From Acidipropionibacterium jensenii DSM 20535 (lineage in GTDB: Bacteria > Actinomycetota > Actinomycetes > Propionibacteriales > Propionibacteriaceae), in NCBI RefSeq assembly GCF_000425285.1, contig NZ_AUDD01000013.1, forward strand, positions 1-64,000: DNA of 64,000 bases, in the 5' to 3' direction. Positions 34,296-42,382 of this stretch are shown here, in pieces. Below the pieces are notes generated by a model that saw only the letters and a program-made list of their open reading frames with translations, was not told where the DNA came from and ran no database searches. Position numbers and translations under genes: made by a program. Each line of letters opens with the position of its first letter. Within the stretch, counting starts at the first letter, position 1.

Positions 34296-35642
34296 TCAGC
34301 TCGCTCCCATGAGTGTGGCTGCGGCCCACAATGCCACAGTGCATCCCACCAGGCAGGCGGGCACGGTGATGAGGCCGAGCCGGGTGAACTCGGCAGTCTC
34401 GGCCCGGTGATCGTGGGCGATGACGATGCGGCGCCACAGCAGTGTGGCGAGGGAACCCACGTAGGTGAGGTTCGGACCGACATTGACGCCGATGAGGACG
34501 GCGAGCACCGCGGTCGGACCCGATCCGGAGACCAGCGGGAGCATCACCAGGACGGCCGGCAGGTTGTTGACGAGGTTGGCCAGCAGGGCAGCGAGCAGAC
34601 AGATGATGAGCAGGCTCACCAGACCGTCCCCGCTGGGGATCACGGTGCGCATCTCGGCGGCCACACCGTGATCGACGACGGTGGCCACGATGATGCTCAG
34701 GCTCATCACGAACAACAGGAACCAGGGGTTGGCGGCCCACCCGAGTTCTTTGACCTCCGCGAGTCTCTCCCCGGGTTTCGGCGAGTTCTTCACCAGCCTC
34801 TTTCCGGCGATGATCAGGACTCCCACCAGGGCTGCCCAGAAGGGCTCGGCGCCGAGAGTCGACAGCACCACGAAGCCGGTCAGGGTGAGCGCGAGAACGA
34901 CGAGGGAGAACACCGGAACCGCAGTCTCCCGGTCCTGAGTGTCCTGCTCGCGAGGACCGCTGTCGGGGCGATCGTCCTCCTCCTGGTCGTGTGCATCCTG
35001 CTCATCGAGCCCGGCGCTGACTGACAGGTCGGTGGCGAAGTAACGGCGGTGTGCGATGTACTCGATGAGTATTGCCACCAGCCAGGGGCCCACCATCAGT
35101 GCGGCGAACCGGGGGAAGGTCAGTCCCGCCGCTGAGAGAGCCAGCAGATTCGTGAGGTTCGAGACGGGGAGCAGCAGAGAGGCAGAGTTGGCCAGATGGG
35201 CGGTGCCGTAGACGTAGGGCCTCGGCCGCGCTCCGACCCGCGAGGCGGTGGTGAAGATCACCGGGGTGAGCAGCACGATGGTGGCGTCCAGGCTGAGCAG
35301 AGCAGTGGTCACAGATGCGGTCACGAAGACCAGCGCCAGCAGCTTGACCGGGCTGCCCTGGGCTCCCTTGGCCATCATCCGTCCGGCGAGGTCGAACATC
35401 TCCTCGCGCTGACACAGGTGGGACAGCATCAGGACACCGGCCAGAAAGAGGATGGTGGGCAGCATGTGACTGACCTGGGACCAGGCCTCCGTCCAGCTGA
35501 TGGCCCCCAACAGGCAGAGCAGGAGTGCACCCGGGACAGCCGGCACTGCCTCAGGGAGATCCTTCGGGCGTACGACCGCGAACACCAGAACGATCGCGAG
35601 GATGACCGCCGCGGTGGCCTCAGCGGGCCAGGAGTTCAGCAC
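34296..35642 (-). CDS. ArsB/SLC13-type anion transporter
   Basis: A 448-residue ion-transporter-superfamily membrane protein resembling ArsB/NhaD/CitMHS proteins. Two halves of about five helices each are separated by an acidic cytoplasmic loop (residues 207-238). Signature-like blocks are LLSLDATIVLLTPVIFTTA, LPVSNLTNLLALSAAG and LANLVNNLPAVLVMLPL, the last typical of ArsB-like substrate-site repeats. Arsenite, another anion or Na+/H+ exchange are all possible; no arsR or arsC gene is adjacent. The start is GTG at 35642, with TAAGGT 6 nt upstream. An insertion sequence has landed in that -10 box. Confidence 0.8.
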   Translation of the reverse strand: MLNSWPAEATAAVILAIVLVFAVVRPKDLPEAVPAVPGALLLCLLGAISWTEAWSQVSHMLPTILFLAGVLMLSHLCQREEMFDLAGRMMAKGAQGSPVKLLALVFVTASVTTALLSLDATIVLLTPVIFTTASRVGARPRPYVYGTAHLANSASLLLPVSNLTNLLALSAAGLTFPRFAALMVGPWLVAILIEYIAHRRYFATDLSVSAGLDEQDAHDQEEDDRPDSGPREQDTQDRETAVPVFSLVVLALTLTGFVVLSTLGAEPFWAALVGVLIIAGKRLVKNSPKPGERLAEVKELGWAANPWFLLFVMSLSIIVATVVDHGVAAEMRTVIPSGDGLVSLLIICLLAALLANLVNNLPAVLVMLPLVSGSGPTAVLAVLIGVNVGPNLTYVGSLATLLWRRIVIAHDHRAETAEFTRLGLITVPACLVGCTVALWAAATLMGAS

Positions 35643-35648
35643 CCCGAC

Positions 35649-35654
35649 ACCTTA
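35649..35654 (-). promoter_or_regulatory. -10 box TAAGGT, abutting the IS insertion
   Basis: On the minus strand TAAGGT, GTCGGG (6 nt), then the GTG at 35642. The TAA of this box is one copy of the 3-bp target duplication, so the -10 is intact but everything upstream of it is now IS DNA. Confidence 0.55.
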
Positions 35655-36609
35655 GAGGTTCCGCCGGTAGGTCATGGTTTGCGGGTGGGTCGGGTGTTCC
35701 AGCGGTGGGTGGTCCAGGCTCGGTGGATGAGCTGGCGGACGATGATGACCGAGTTCGCCAGGCGCATGAACGCATCAATGACGCGGATGCGTTTCTCGGT
35801 GCAGATCTGGAGTTTGCGGAAGCCTCTGGTGTGCCAGGAGTTCGTGCGTTCCACCATCCAGCGTTTCCCGGCTTGGAGGGGCTCGCCCTTCTTGCTGATG
35901 ACATAGTCGCACCCCAGGGTGTTCAAGAGGTCGCGGGTCTTCTTCGAGTCGTAACCGGCGTCGAGGTGGACAGTGATCCGTTGGGGCAGGTCAAACCCGA
36001 AGCGGGCCAACTGCTGGAGTGTTTCTTCCAGGAGTGGTGAGTCAGGCCGGTTGGCCCCTGCGATGACGAACCCGATGGGCAGGCCTTGGCCTTCGATCAT
36101 CAGGGAGCGTTTCGTGCCCTGTTTGCCCCGATCAACGGGGCTCCGTCCTGCGGCTTCACCCCCGCACGGTGCTTTCACGATGCACCCGTCCACGGTGAGG
36201 TCCTCCAGTTGGAGGCCGAGCATCTTGTCTGCCGCCTTCAGGCACAGGTCCTCGAGGTCTTGGAAGATTCCGGCCTGAATCCACTCATCTCTGCGCCGCC
36301 GGATCGTGGTGGCTGAACAGGTCTCATCCGCGATCCCCTCATAGGGGATGCCCCACTTGAGGACCTGGATGAGCTTGTCGAAGACGATGCGCGCATCCAC
36401 CCGGGGGCGGTGGCATCCCAGGGGGTGAGTGTCCACCACGGGTGGAATCAGGGAGTGCAACTGGTCCCAGATGGGTTCGATGATGGAAGATGGAAGAGCG
36501 GGCATGAGGAACCCCCTGGCAGCACTGATTTCTTGGTCGAAACCGTGTGTAGCAGGCCTCATGCCCGCACCCCCACAACGACACGCTCCCCACCTATCGG
36601 CGGAACCTC
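35655..36609 (-). mobile_element. Complete IS5-type insertion sequence, 955 bp
   Basis: The ends are inverted repeats, GAGGTTCCGCCGGTAGGT on the left and the complement of GAGGTTCCGCCGATAGGT on the right (17 of 18 match). Both ends are flanked by TTA (35652-35654 and 36610-36612), a 3-bp target duplication. One intact transposase gene fills the element. Intact ends and duplication imply recent insertion. Confidence 0.93.
35672..36505 (-). CDS. IS5-family transposase (DDE)
   Basis: A 277-residue intact transposase. The N-terminus MPALPSSIIEPIWDQL matches the common start of actinobacterial IS5-family transposases. The first catalytic Asp lies in LTVDGCIVKAPCGGEAAGR, the second in ITVHLDAGYDSKKTRDLL, and the C-terminal RWMVERTNSW holds the Glu of the DDE triad. 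A tail with VIIVRQLIHRAW ends 17 bp before the left end of the element. The ATG at 36505 is chosen by family alignment; an upstream ATG also exists within the element. Confidence 0.92.
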   Translation of the reverse strand: MPALPSSIIEPIWDQLHSLIPPVVDTHPLGCHRPRVDARIVFDKLIQVLKWGIPYEGIADETCSATTIRRRRDEWIQAGIFQDLEDLCLKAADKMLGLQLEDLTVDGCIVKAPCGGEAAGRSPVDRGKQGTKRSLMIEGQGLPIGFVIAGANRPDSPLLEETLQQLARFGFDLPQRITVHLDAGYDSKKTRDLLNTLGCDYVISKKGEPLQAGKRWMVERTNSWHTRGFRKLQICTEKRIRVIDAFMRLANSVIIVRQLIHRAWTTHRWNTRPTRKP

Positions 36610-36739
36610 TTATGCGCAGTTGGACTGGATCACCCATGACGAGACGGTGAGAAGCTCGCTCGTGGAGGTGATTGACCGGGCGTTCGCATGTCGCCCCTAC
36701 CCACCCCCGAGGAGCGAACCTCTCACCTTCACCAGCTGG

Positions 36740-38008
36740 TCAGTACCCCAGACCGTAGGGAAGTTCGGGATGCTCGGCGGAGATCTCCATCAGCCTGTTG
36801 TACTTCGCCACTCGCTCACCGCGCGCCGGGGCGCCTGCCTTGAGGTGACCACAGCCGGTCGCCACCGCCAAATCGGCGATAAAGGTGTCCGGGGTCTCGC
36901 CGGAACGGTGCGACATGAACTGCCGGTAGTTCGCCGCCGCGCAGGTACGCTGGGCATCCAGGGTTTCCGAGACGCTACCGATCTGGTTGAGTTTAATGAG
37001 TGAAGCGTTGGCCACGCCCTTCTGAATACCCCGAGAGATGATCGCTGGATTGGTGCAGAAGATGTCGTCACCGACCAACTCAATCCGGTCGCCAAGCCGT
37101 TGGGTGAGGCGCTGCCAACCATCCCAGTCATTCTCGGCCAAGCCGTCCTCCAGAAGCCATATGGGGTAGTCGTCGACCATCTTTTCGTAGCGCGCGATCA
37201 TCTGGTCAGAACTGAAACGCTTCTCCGCGACGAGATAGTAGCCCTCGCTGGTCCGGAACTCCGAGGAAGCGGGGTCCATCGCAATCGCAACCCCCTCGCG
37301 CCTAGGTGTGTATCCAGCCGCCTCGATTGCTGTTACGAGAGCATCCAGCACCTCCTCGGGCTGGGTGATGTCGGGCGCGAAGCCGCCTTCGTCTCCAAGA
37401 CCGACCGGGTGTCCCGCGGCGGCCAGTTGCTTCTTGAGCACCGCATAGATCTCCGAACCTGCTTGCACCGCCTTGGCGATGGTCGGCATTCCAACGGGGC
37501 AGATCATGAACTCCTGGAAGTCCAGCCGATTGGCGGCGTGCACTCCTCCGTTGAGGACGTTGAAGCAAGGAACCGGGAGACGTGGGATCTGGGACCCGAT
37601 CGTCGGCAGGACTTCAAAGAGCTCCTTGCCCTGGGATACGGCTAGGGCTCTGGTGAAGGCCATCGAGACGCCGAGGATGGCGTTCGCGCCGAGCTCTGCC
37701 TTGTTCTCGGTGCCATCCAGGTCGATGAGCGTCCGGTCAAGCTCCCCTATGGTCCCGAAGGACTTGCCGATGACTGCATTCGCAATGGGACCGGTGATAT
37801 TCCGAACCGCCTTGAGGACGCCCATTCCGGAGAAGCGGGTCTGGTCGCCGTCACGCAGTTCGACGGCTTCGCGGGTACCGGTGGAAGCTCCCGACGGAAC
37901 CTGCGCCTCGGCGCGGGTGCGGCCGTCCAAGGTCAGCTTCACCTTGAGCGTTGGGCGACTACGAGAATCGAGAATCTCTAGAGCGTTGAGACTAGTGATG
38001 GTGGGCAC
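36740..38008 (-). CDS. eno: Enolase (divergent, probably acquired copy)
   Basis: Converts 2-phosphoglycerate to phosphoenolpyruvate. The 422-residue protein keeps the enolase landmarks: SGASTGTREAVELRD, GLGDEGGFAPD, IWLLEDGLAENDWDGW, SLIKLNQIGSVSETL with the catalytic Lys, and SHRSGET. It departs from the usual type at the N-terminus (ILDSRSRPTLKV instead of RGNPTVEV) and C-terminus (LKAGAPARGERVAKYNRL). Its base composition is visibly lower in GC than the neighbours, and it sits next to the IS element. I infer an acquired second enolase; the main one is presumably elsewhere. The GTG start has GAGGAG 5 nt upstream. Confidence 0.88.
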   Translation of the reverse strand: MPTITSLNALEILDSRSRPTLKVKLTLDGRTRAEAQVPSGASTGTREAVELRDGDQTRFSGMGVLKAVRNITGPIANAVIGKSFGTIGELDRTLIDLDGTENKAELGANAILGVSMAFTRALAVSQGKELFEVLPTIGSQIPRLPVPCFNVLNGGVHAANRLDFQEFMICPVGMPTIAKAVQAGSEIYAVLKKQLAAAGHPVGLGDEGGFAPDITQPEEVLDALVTAIEAAGYTPRREGVAIAMDPASSEFRTSEGYYLVAEKRFSSDQMIARYEKMVDDYPIWLLEDGLAENDWDGWQRLTQRLGDRIELVGDDIFCTNPAIISRGIQKGVANASLIKLNQIGSVSETLDAQRTCAAANYRQFMSHRSGETPDTFIADLAVATGCGHLKAGAPARGERVAKYNRLMEISAEHPELPYGLGY

Positions 38009-38636
38009 TGCTACTCCTCAAGCAAATGTGCACGCGGTTCCCACACGTGCAGTGACGTGCAGGGACCATCAGCCATTTGGCGGTTCGGGAGAGCTCCCGG
38101 GCGGGTTCCATCGCCCTGCTGCCAACAGTAGCAGTGGCGACAGGGATATCCCCGCTGGGAGGCACAACGGACAGTGGCCTGCGGCGGGCCCCAAGCGCCG
38201 CATCCGCGCACCCGATGCATCGGAGGGACGGGGGCGAATCGGCCGCGGATGTGGAGGTTTCGCTCGCGGAACGGGTGGTGTGGTCATGAGGGGCTCCGTC
38301 GGTGGAACTCTCACTCGCGGAACGGGTCTTGGGGGCGCTGGGAGCGACGGAGAGGCCACTTCCGTGAGTGAAATGCTCACCTGGGGGTTCGGCACCCAGC
38401 ACTTTGGCTGCATCTGACGGTGGCGACGCGCGCTGGCGCCGGCGCAAACCCCGGGGACATCGCGGGGAGGGCGCTGCATCTGTCTCCGGGGAGCCCGCTG
38501 AGGGCCCTGCACCTGTCACCAAGGGGCCCACGGAGACGCGATTCCGCGGTCTCACCCCTCGGCGGTCCCCGGTGCAACCCGTCTAAGGTGTTGCCGGGGT
38601 CATCTCGAGGCGGGTCAACCGCCGCACGACCCCGAG
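38009..38636. other. Intergenic stretch without a convincing gene
   Basis: Apart from the hairpin repeat at 38301-38382 and a left-half copy at 38254-38300 (GGAGGTTTCGCTCGCGGAACGG), I see no coding pattern. It separates the enolase gene from the universal-stress/crcB operon. Confidence 0.5.
38301..38382. repeat. Hairpin repeat element, copy 5
   Basis: TCACTCGCGGAACGG on the left and CTTCCGTGAGTGAAATGC on the right flank GGGAGCGACGGAGAGGCC. It is closest in sequence to copy 4 at 33683-33764. The partial copy directly upstream gives a half-tandem arrangement. Confidence 0.7.
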
Positions 38637-38637
38637 G

Positions 38638-38712
38638 GCGATGGACCCCACCCGTGACCGAGCGACGAGATGTCGGCCACGAACCGCCATGTGCTGATGG
38701 GCCCTGTCTCAT
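38638..38712 (+). promoter_or_regulatory. Possible fluoride (crcB-type) riboswitch
   Basis: GGGCGATGGACCCCACCC and, 40 nt later, CTGATGGGCCCTGTC resemble the first hairpin and the CUGAUG-purine-C-CC 3' segment of the crcB motif, upstream of the usp-crcB-crcB operon. The pseudoknot (GGACCC with GGGCCC) has one mismatch, and the middle region does not fit the consensus well, so this is tentative. Confidence 0.35.
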
Positions 38713-38778
38713 GGGAGGACTGTGTCCGCGCAGTCTTCAGGAGGCGGGCGCCCGGCCCGCCGGATGGTGAGGTGGCAG

Positions 38779-39339
38779 ATGGCAGACTCAGACATCGGCC
38801 CGGTGCCGCAGCCCGGCCTGGACAGAATGGTCGACTTCAGATCGGGGCCCGTCCTGGCCGCAGTGGTCCCCGACCAGAACCCGCTCGTCGTGGTGACTGC
38901 AGCGCGATTGGTCGCCGCGGTAGGCCAGTCGGTCGTTCAGTTGGCCTATGTCGACACCAGCCGGTACACCGTCGAGGAGTTGCCCGACGGATCGGTGCAC
39001 CACGCCCCGCTGAGCCCCGACGCCGATGTCGAGGACTGGCACAGGGTGCGCGCCGAACTCGAGACCCAGATCGGCGAGGTGCTGGCTGGGTCCGGGACCT
39101 CCTGGAAGCTGTGGTACCTGGCGGGCCGACCCGACCGGTCCCTCACCCATCTGGCGCGAGTCCTGGACGCCTCCGTGATCGTCATCGGAACCCGCCACTC
39201 CCGGGGCGGACACCGTTTCGGCGAACTCCTGGAGGGGTCGGTGGCCGGCCATCTGGCCCACCACCAGCACCGGCCGGTGCTCACCGTGCCGGTCGAGACG
39301 ATCGACTGGAAGGATTGGCGCACACCGTGGAGGCGATGA
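38779..39339 (+). CDS. Universal stress protein in the fluoride-channel operon
   Basis: A 186-residue UspA-domain protein. The C-terminal half carries the ATP-binding signature of the family, VIVIGTRHSRGGHRFGELL followed by EGSVAGHLAHHQHRPVLTV. GTGAGGTGGCAG precedes the ATG at 38779; a GTG at 38722 after GGGAGGACT is an alternative. It ends in a 4-bp ATGA overlap with the first crcB gene, so it is part of the fluoride-export operon. Confidence 0.85.
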   Translation: MADSDIGPVPQPGLDRMVDFRSGPVLAAVVPDQNPLVVVTAARLVAAVGQSVVQLAYVDTSRYTVEELPDGSVHHAPLSPDADVEDWHRVRAELETQIGEVLAGSGTSWKLWYLAGRPDRSLTHLARVLDASVIVIGTRHSRGGHRFGELLEGSVAGHLAHHQHRPVLTVPVETIDWKDWRTPWRR

Positions 39340-39908
39340 CATCGGGAGCACCCGACACGCCGGACGACGGGGACGATCGCCCGGACCGCCGGGAAGAGAC
39401 CACGGCGGGCATCAGGCACCGACCTCCGACCGGCGCCGGGGGAGCGGGTCAACTGCAACGGCGTGTCACCCCCACCTGGGCGCTGGCCGTGCTGGTCGGG
39501 GCGGGCGGCTGCCTCGGGACACTCCTGCGGGCGGTGCTGGAGAGCGCCGCGGCCGCCCCGCACGGCGACCTCCCGGTGACCACCCTGGCCATCAACCTGG
39601 TCGGCTCGGTGGTGCTGGGTGCACTGCTCGAGGGGCTGGCGCGCACCGGGGACGACGTCGGAGCCCGCAAGGCGGTGAGGCTGGGGGTGGGCACCGGAGT
39701 GATCGGCGGGTTCACCACCTACTCGACCTTCGCGGTGGAGGCCGACCGGTTGATCGGCGGCGGTTCGCCGCTGCTCGGTCTGGGCTATGCGGTCGGGTCG
39801 GTGGTCGCCGGGGTGCTGTGCGCCATCGGGGGGATCGTGCTGGCGCGCTGGTTCGTGTCCCGGTCGGCCGGTCGGCGTGACCGCGCCAGGACGGGGGAGA
39901 GCCGATGA
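39336..39908 (+). CDS. crcB: Fluoride channel subunit CrcB/Fluc (first of pair)
   Basis: A 190-residue subunit of the Fluc fluoride channel, which exports F- passively as a dual-topology dimer. A hydrophilic tail of about 45 residues precedes four helices. Family motifs are GAGGCLGTLLRAVLE, LAINLVGSVVLGALLEGL with the pore Asn, and GVIGGFTTYSTFAVEA. It is translationally coupled to both neighbours by ATGA overlaps. Gram-positive bacteria often encode two CrcB chains that form a heterodimer, as here. Confidence 0.9.
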   Translation: MTSGAPDTPDDGDDRPDRREETTAGIRHRPPTGAGGAGQLQRRVTPTWALAVLVGAGGCLGTLLRAVLESAAAAPHGDLPVTTLAINLVGSVVLGALLEGLARTGDDVGARKAVRLGVGTGVIGGFTTYSTFAVEADRLIGGGSPLLGLGYAVGSVVAGVLCAIGGIVLARWFVSRSAGRRDRARTGESR

Positions 39909-40264
39909 TCTGGTTGTTCGTCTCTCTGGCCGGTGGGCTGGGATCTGCCGCCCGGTTCATCGTCGACTCGTGGGTCGCCCGTCACAACCGTTTCAACACG
40001 CCGCTGGGCACCATCGTCATCAATGTGACCGCCTGCTTCATCCTCGGCCTGGCCACCGGGATGGGGATCGACCACACCATGACGCGGTCCTGGACGTCGG
40101 TGATCGGCACCGGGTTCTGCGGCGGCTACTCGACCTTCAGCACCGCCTCGGTGGAGGGGGCGCGGCTCATCCTGGTGGGCCGACCGTGGGTCGGGCTGGT
40201 GCATGCCGGCGGGATGCTGGTGCTCTGCCTGCTGGCGGCGGGACTGGGGATGACGCTGGGCTGA
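39905..40264 (+). CDS. crcB: Fluoride channel subunit CrcB/Fluc (second of pair)
   Basis: A 119-residue Fluc subunit with four helices. GGLGSAARFIVDSWV, GTIVINVTACFILGLATG with the conserved Asn, and GTGFCGGYSTFSTASVEG mark the family. The length is typical for a minimal CrcB, unlike the longer partner upstream. The ATG overlaps the TGA of the first crcB gene. A hairpin follows directly. Confidence 0.9.
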   Translation: MIWLFVSLAGGLGSAARFIVDSWVARHNRFNTPLGTIVINVTACFILGLATGMGIDHTMTRSWTSVIGTGFCGGYSTFSTASVEGARLILVGRPWVGLVHAGGMLVLCLLAAGLGMTLG

Positions 40265-40293
40265 GGCCGCAGTCGAGCGGCGCTCAGCCCAGC
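40255..40293. terminator. Hairpin at the end of the crcB operon
   Basis: GCTGGGCTGAG (40255-40265) and CTCAGCCCAGC (40283-40293) form a perfect 11-bp stem that includes the crcB stop codon. A further CTCAGCCCAG lies at 40316-40325, at the end of the convergent reductase gene. Confidence 0.6.
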
Positions 40294-40316
40294 GTCTCGA
40301 ACTGGCTGGACGACAC

Positions 40317-41177
40317 TCAGCCCAGGACCGCCAGCTCCTCCTCGGTGAGCTCCAGGTCGGTGGCCCTGAGGGAGTCCAGGATGGTCGCGCTGCGGTGCGA
40401 TCCGGGAATCGGGATGACGTGCGGTCCCTTCGTCAGCTCCCAGGCCAGAATCACCTGGGCGCGGCTGACGGAGCGGGCATCGGCGATCTTCTGGAAGGGT
40501 TCGAAGAGCGCCTGGTCGAGGGCCGCCCGGTACCCGCCCAGCGGGCTCCACGCCACGAATGCCAGGCCGAGCTCCCCGGTGACCTCGATCTCGGGCTCCG
40601 AGCTGCGGAAGCCGGGGGAGAACTGGTTCTGCACCGCGACCAGCCGGTCCCCGAGGATCCGGTGGGCCAGACGAATCTGGTCGGGATTGGCGTTGGAGAT
40701 GCCGACCACCGAGGCCACCTCCTCGTCGATGAGGTCGGCCAGCGCGCCGATCACCTTCTCGTAGGGGACGTCGGGGCTGGGACGGTGGGAGTACAGCAGA
40801 TCGATGGTGTCGACCCCCAGCGCGCGGGCCGACTCGTGGGCGCGCTCCTTGAGATGGTCGGGATCGTCATCGATCCCCCAGGTGGGCCTGCCGTCGGTGA
40901 AGTTGCGGAAGTGACCGACCTTGGTCGCGATGGTGACCCGCGACTGGTCCCCCGACCAGGTGCGCAGCGCCTCGGCGGCCAGCTCCTCGCCGTACTGCGG
41001 GGTGTCGCCGGAGGGATAGTAGGCCCAGGCGGTGTCGATGTGGGTGACGCCGGCGTCCAGGACGTCGTGAATCACGGAGATCGCGGTCGCCCGGTCGGGG
41101 CGTCCCTCGATCGCCAGCGGCATGTTGCCGTAGGAGATGGCGCTGGCCTGGTAGGGGCCGAGCTTGCGGTACTTCAT
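40317..41177 (-). CDS. Aldo/keto reductase (first)
   Basis: A 286-residue NADPH-dependent oxidoreductase of the AKR superfamily, (beta/alpha)8 barrel. The catalytic tetrad is readable: Asp and Tyr in THIDTAWAYYPSG, Lys in VTIATKVGHF and His in IDLLYSHRPSP. The cofactor segment VIPIPGSHRSATILDSL near the C-terminus is typical of the YajO/oxidoreductase branch. GGGAGGATCCG precedes the ATG at 41177. The substrate is unknown. Confidence 0.87.
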   Translation of the reverse strand: MKYRKLGPYQASAISYGNMPLAIEGRPDRATAISVIHDVLDAGVTHIDTAWAYYPSGDTPQYGEELAAEALRTWSGDQSRVTIATKVGHFRNFTDGRPTWGIDDDPDHLKERAHESARALGVDTIDLLYSHRPSPDVPYEKVIGALADLIDEEVASVVGISNANPDQIRLAHRILGDRLVAVQNQFSPGFRSSEPEIEVTGELGLAFVAWSPLGGYRAALDQALFEPFQKIADARSVSRAQVILAWELTKGPHVIPIPGSHRSATILDSLRATDLELTEEELAVLG

Positions 41178-41285
41178 CGGATCCTCCCGAGTGCGAGGTG
41201 AGAAGGGGAAAGCGTCAATCCCGACCCTATCCACGAGTGGTCGTCCGACGGCTGCCGACCCGGGTCCCCAACGTTGCCAGAAACG

Positions 41286-41331
41286 GCGAATGGCTCGTGA
41301 CCAGATCTTCATCCGGTCACGAGCCATTCGC
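41286..41331 (-). terminator. 17-bp perfect hairpin after tRNA-Leu
   Basis: GCGAATGGCTCGTGACC (41286-41302) and its exact complement at 41315-41331 enclose a 12-nt loop, beginning 6 nt beyond the tRNA 3' end. It is probably the tRNA terminator. Confidence 0.7.
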
Positions 41332-41337
41332 ATCGTG

Positions 41338-41420
41338 TGCGCGAGAGAGGAGTTGAACCTCCACGTCCCAAGGGACACTGGCACCTGAAGCCAGCGCGTC
41401 TGCCATTCCGCCACTCGCGC
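41338..41420 (-). tRNA. tRNA-Leu (CAG)
   Basis: On the minus strand GCGCGAG at the 5' end pairs with CTCGCGC, followed by discriminator A; CCA is not encoded. The anticodon stem-loop CTGGC-TTCAGGT-GCCAG gives CAG. A long variable arm (TGTCCCTTGGGACGT) and GTTCAACTC T-loop confirm a class II leucine tRNA, closely matching E. coli tRNA-Leu(CAG) in layout. Confidence 0.93.
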
Positions 41421-41509
41421 ATGGACCCGCCGTGCGAACCCAACCCGGAAAACATAGCACGGCTTCGGCAGATGAGGAAAATTGCAGGTCGCGGTGGAGG
41501 ACCCGGCGA

Positions 41510-41616
41510 CCCCAGCGCACGAACGGTGATCACAGCGCACGAATGGCGGTGACAACGGCGATCGGAGGTGACAACGGCGGCGACAGCGCACGAACCGCGG
41601 TGACAACGGCGGTTGC
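41510..41616. repeat. Short interspersed direct repeats upstream of a membrane-protein gene
   Basis: CAGCGCACGAA occurs three times and GGTGACAACGGCG three times in alternation between tRNA-Leu and the next gene. No coding function is suggested. Confidence 0.6.
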
Positions 41617-41617
41617 G

Positions 41618-41623
41618 TACAGT
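41618..41623 (+). promoter_or_regulatory. -10 box TACAGT, leaderless arrangement
   Basis: TACAGT, GACTGC (6 nt), then GTG at 41630. Confidence 0.5.
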
Positions 41624-41629
41624 GACTGC

Positions 41630-42382
41630 GTGTTCGAACTTCTGGCCGCCGCACTGGCCCTGGGCATTGCCGGCTTCGACCCGCTGGGTTCGGTGGTGCT
41701 GGTCGCGGCCCTGGGCCTGGGCGCCCGGCGAGCCGGGGTCATCGCGCTGGGTGGGGTCTCGGTGGGCACCTCCCTGCTGCTGGCCCTGGCGGGAACCTTC
41801 GGGCTGACCGAGCTCGCCCGGCGGATGGGCATCCACCCCCCGCACATCCCCCACCCGGTGTGGCTGGTGGCGATCGCCGCGGTCGGACTGGCCCTGGTGA
41901 TCTGGGGGATCGTCTACCTGCGTCAACGCTCAACGCCCCCCGGCAGCGGAGACGACGGCGTCGACGGTGACGGCGGTGAACCCGAGCAGGCCACCGATCA
42001 GCGGGCCGGCGGACGGGCCCGTCCCCGGTCCTCCAGCGCGCGCGCTCTGGCGCTGAGCGGCCTGCTGGTCGGACTGTCCTCGCTGGCCGATCCGGCCTTC
42101 TGGGCGATGGTGGTCCACGCCGCACGCTGGACGCGCCGGTCCTGGACGATCACCGAGGCGCTGATCTGGGTGGTGTGCAGCCACAGCCTGCTGATCACCC
42201 TGGTGGTGGTCTATCTGGTGGTCGGTGCGACACGGGTCGAACATCTCGTCGGCGAGGTCACCGGCTCCCACGCCACCGCGGTGCGACGGCTCGTCGGCAT
42301 CGCGGCGGTCGGGTTCGGCGTCGTCCTGCTGATCGACGTCGCGGTGGCGATGACCACCGGGTCGTGGTGGTTCAGTCTGTGA
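41630..42382 (+). CDS. LysE/GAP-like six-helix membrane protein
   Basis: A 250-residue integral membrane protein. Three helices in each half (for example FELLAAALALGIAGFDPLG and GVSVGTSLLLALAGTFGL, then LALSGLLVGLSSLADPAFW and SLLITLVVVYLVVG) are separated by an acidic, Gly-rich loop of about 45 residues. The layout resembles LysE-superfamily exporters and the actinobacterial GAP (Sap) family. FDP and LADP in equivalent positions suggest an internal repeat. GTG at 41630 follows a leaderless-type box. Its 3' end overlaps the convergent cutinase-family gene by 11 bp. Confidence 0.65.
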   Translation: MFELLAAALALGIAGFDPLGSVVLVAALGLGARRAGVIALGGVSVGTSLLLALAGTFGLTELARRMGIHPPHIPHPVWLVAIAAVGLALVIWGIVYLRQRSTPPGSGDDGVDGDGGEPEQATDQRAGGRARPRSSSARALALSGLLVGLSSLADPAFWAMVVHAARWTRRSWTITEALIWVVCSHSLLITLVVVYLVVGATRVEHLVGEVTGSHATAVRRLVGIAAVGFGVVLLIDVAVAMTTGSWWFSL

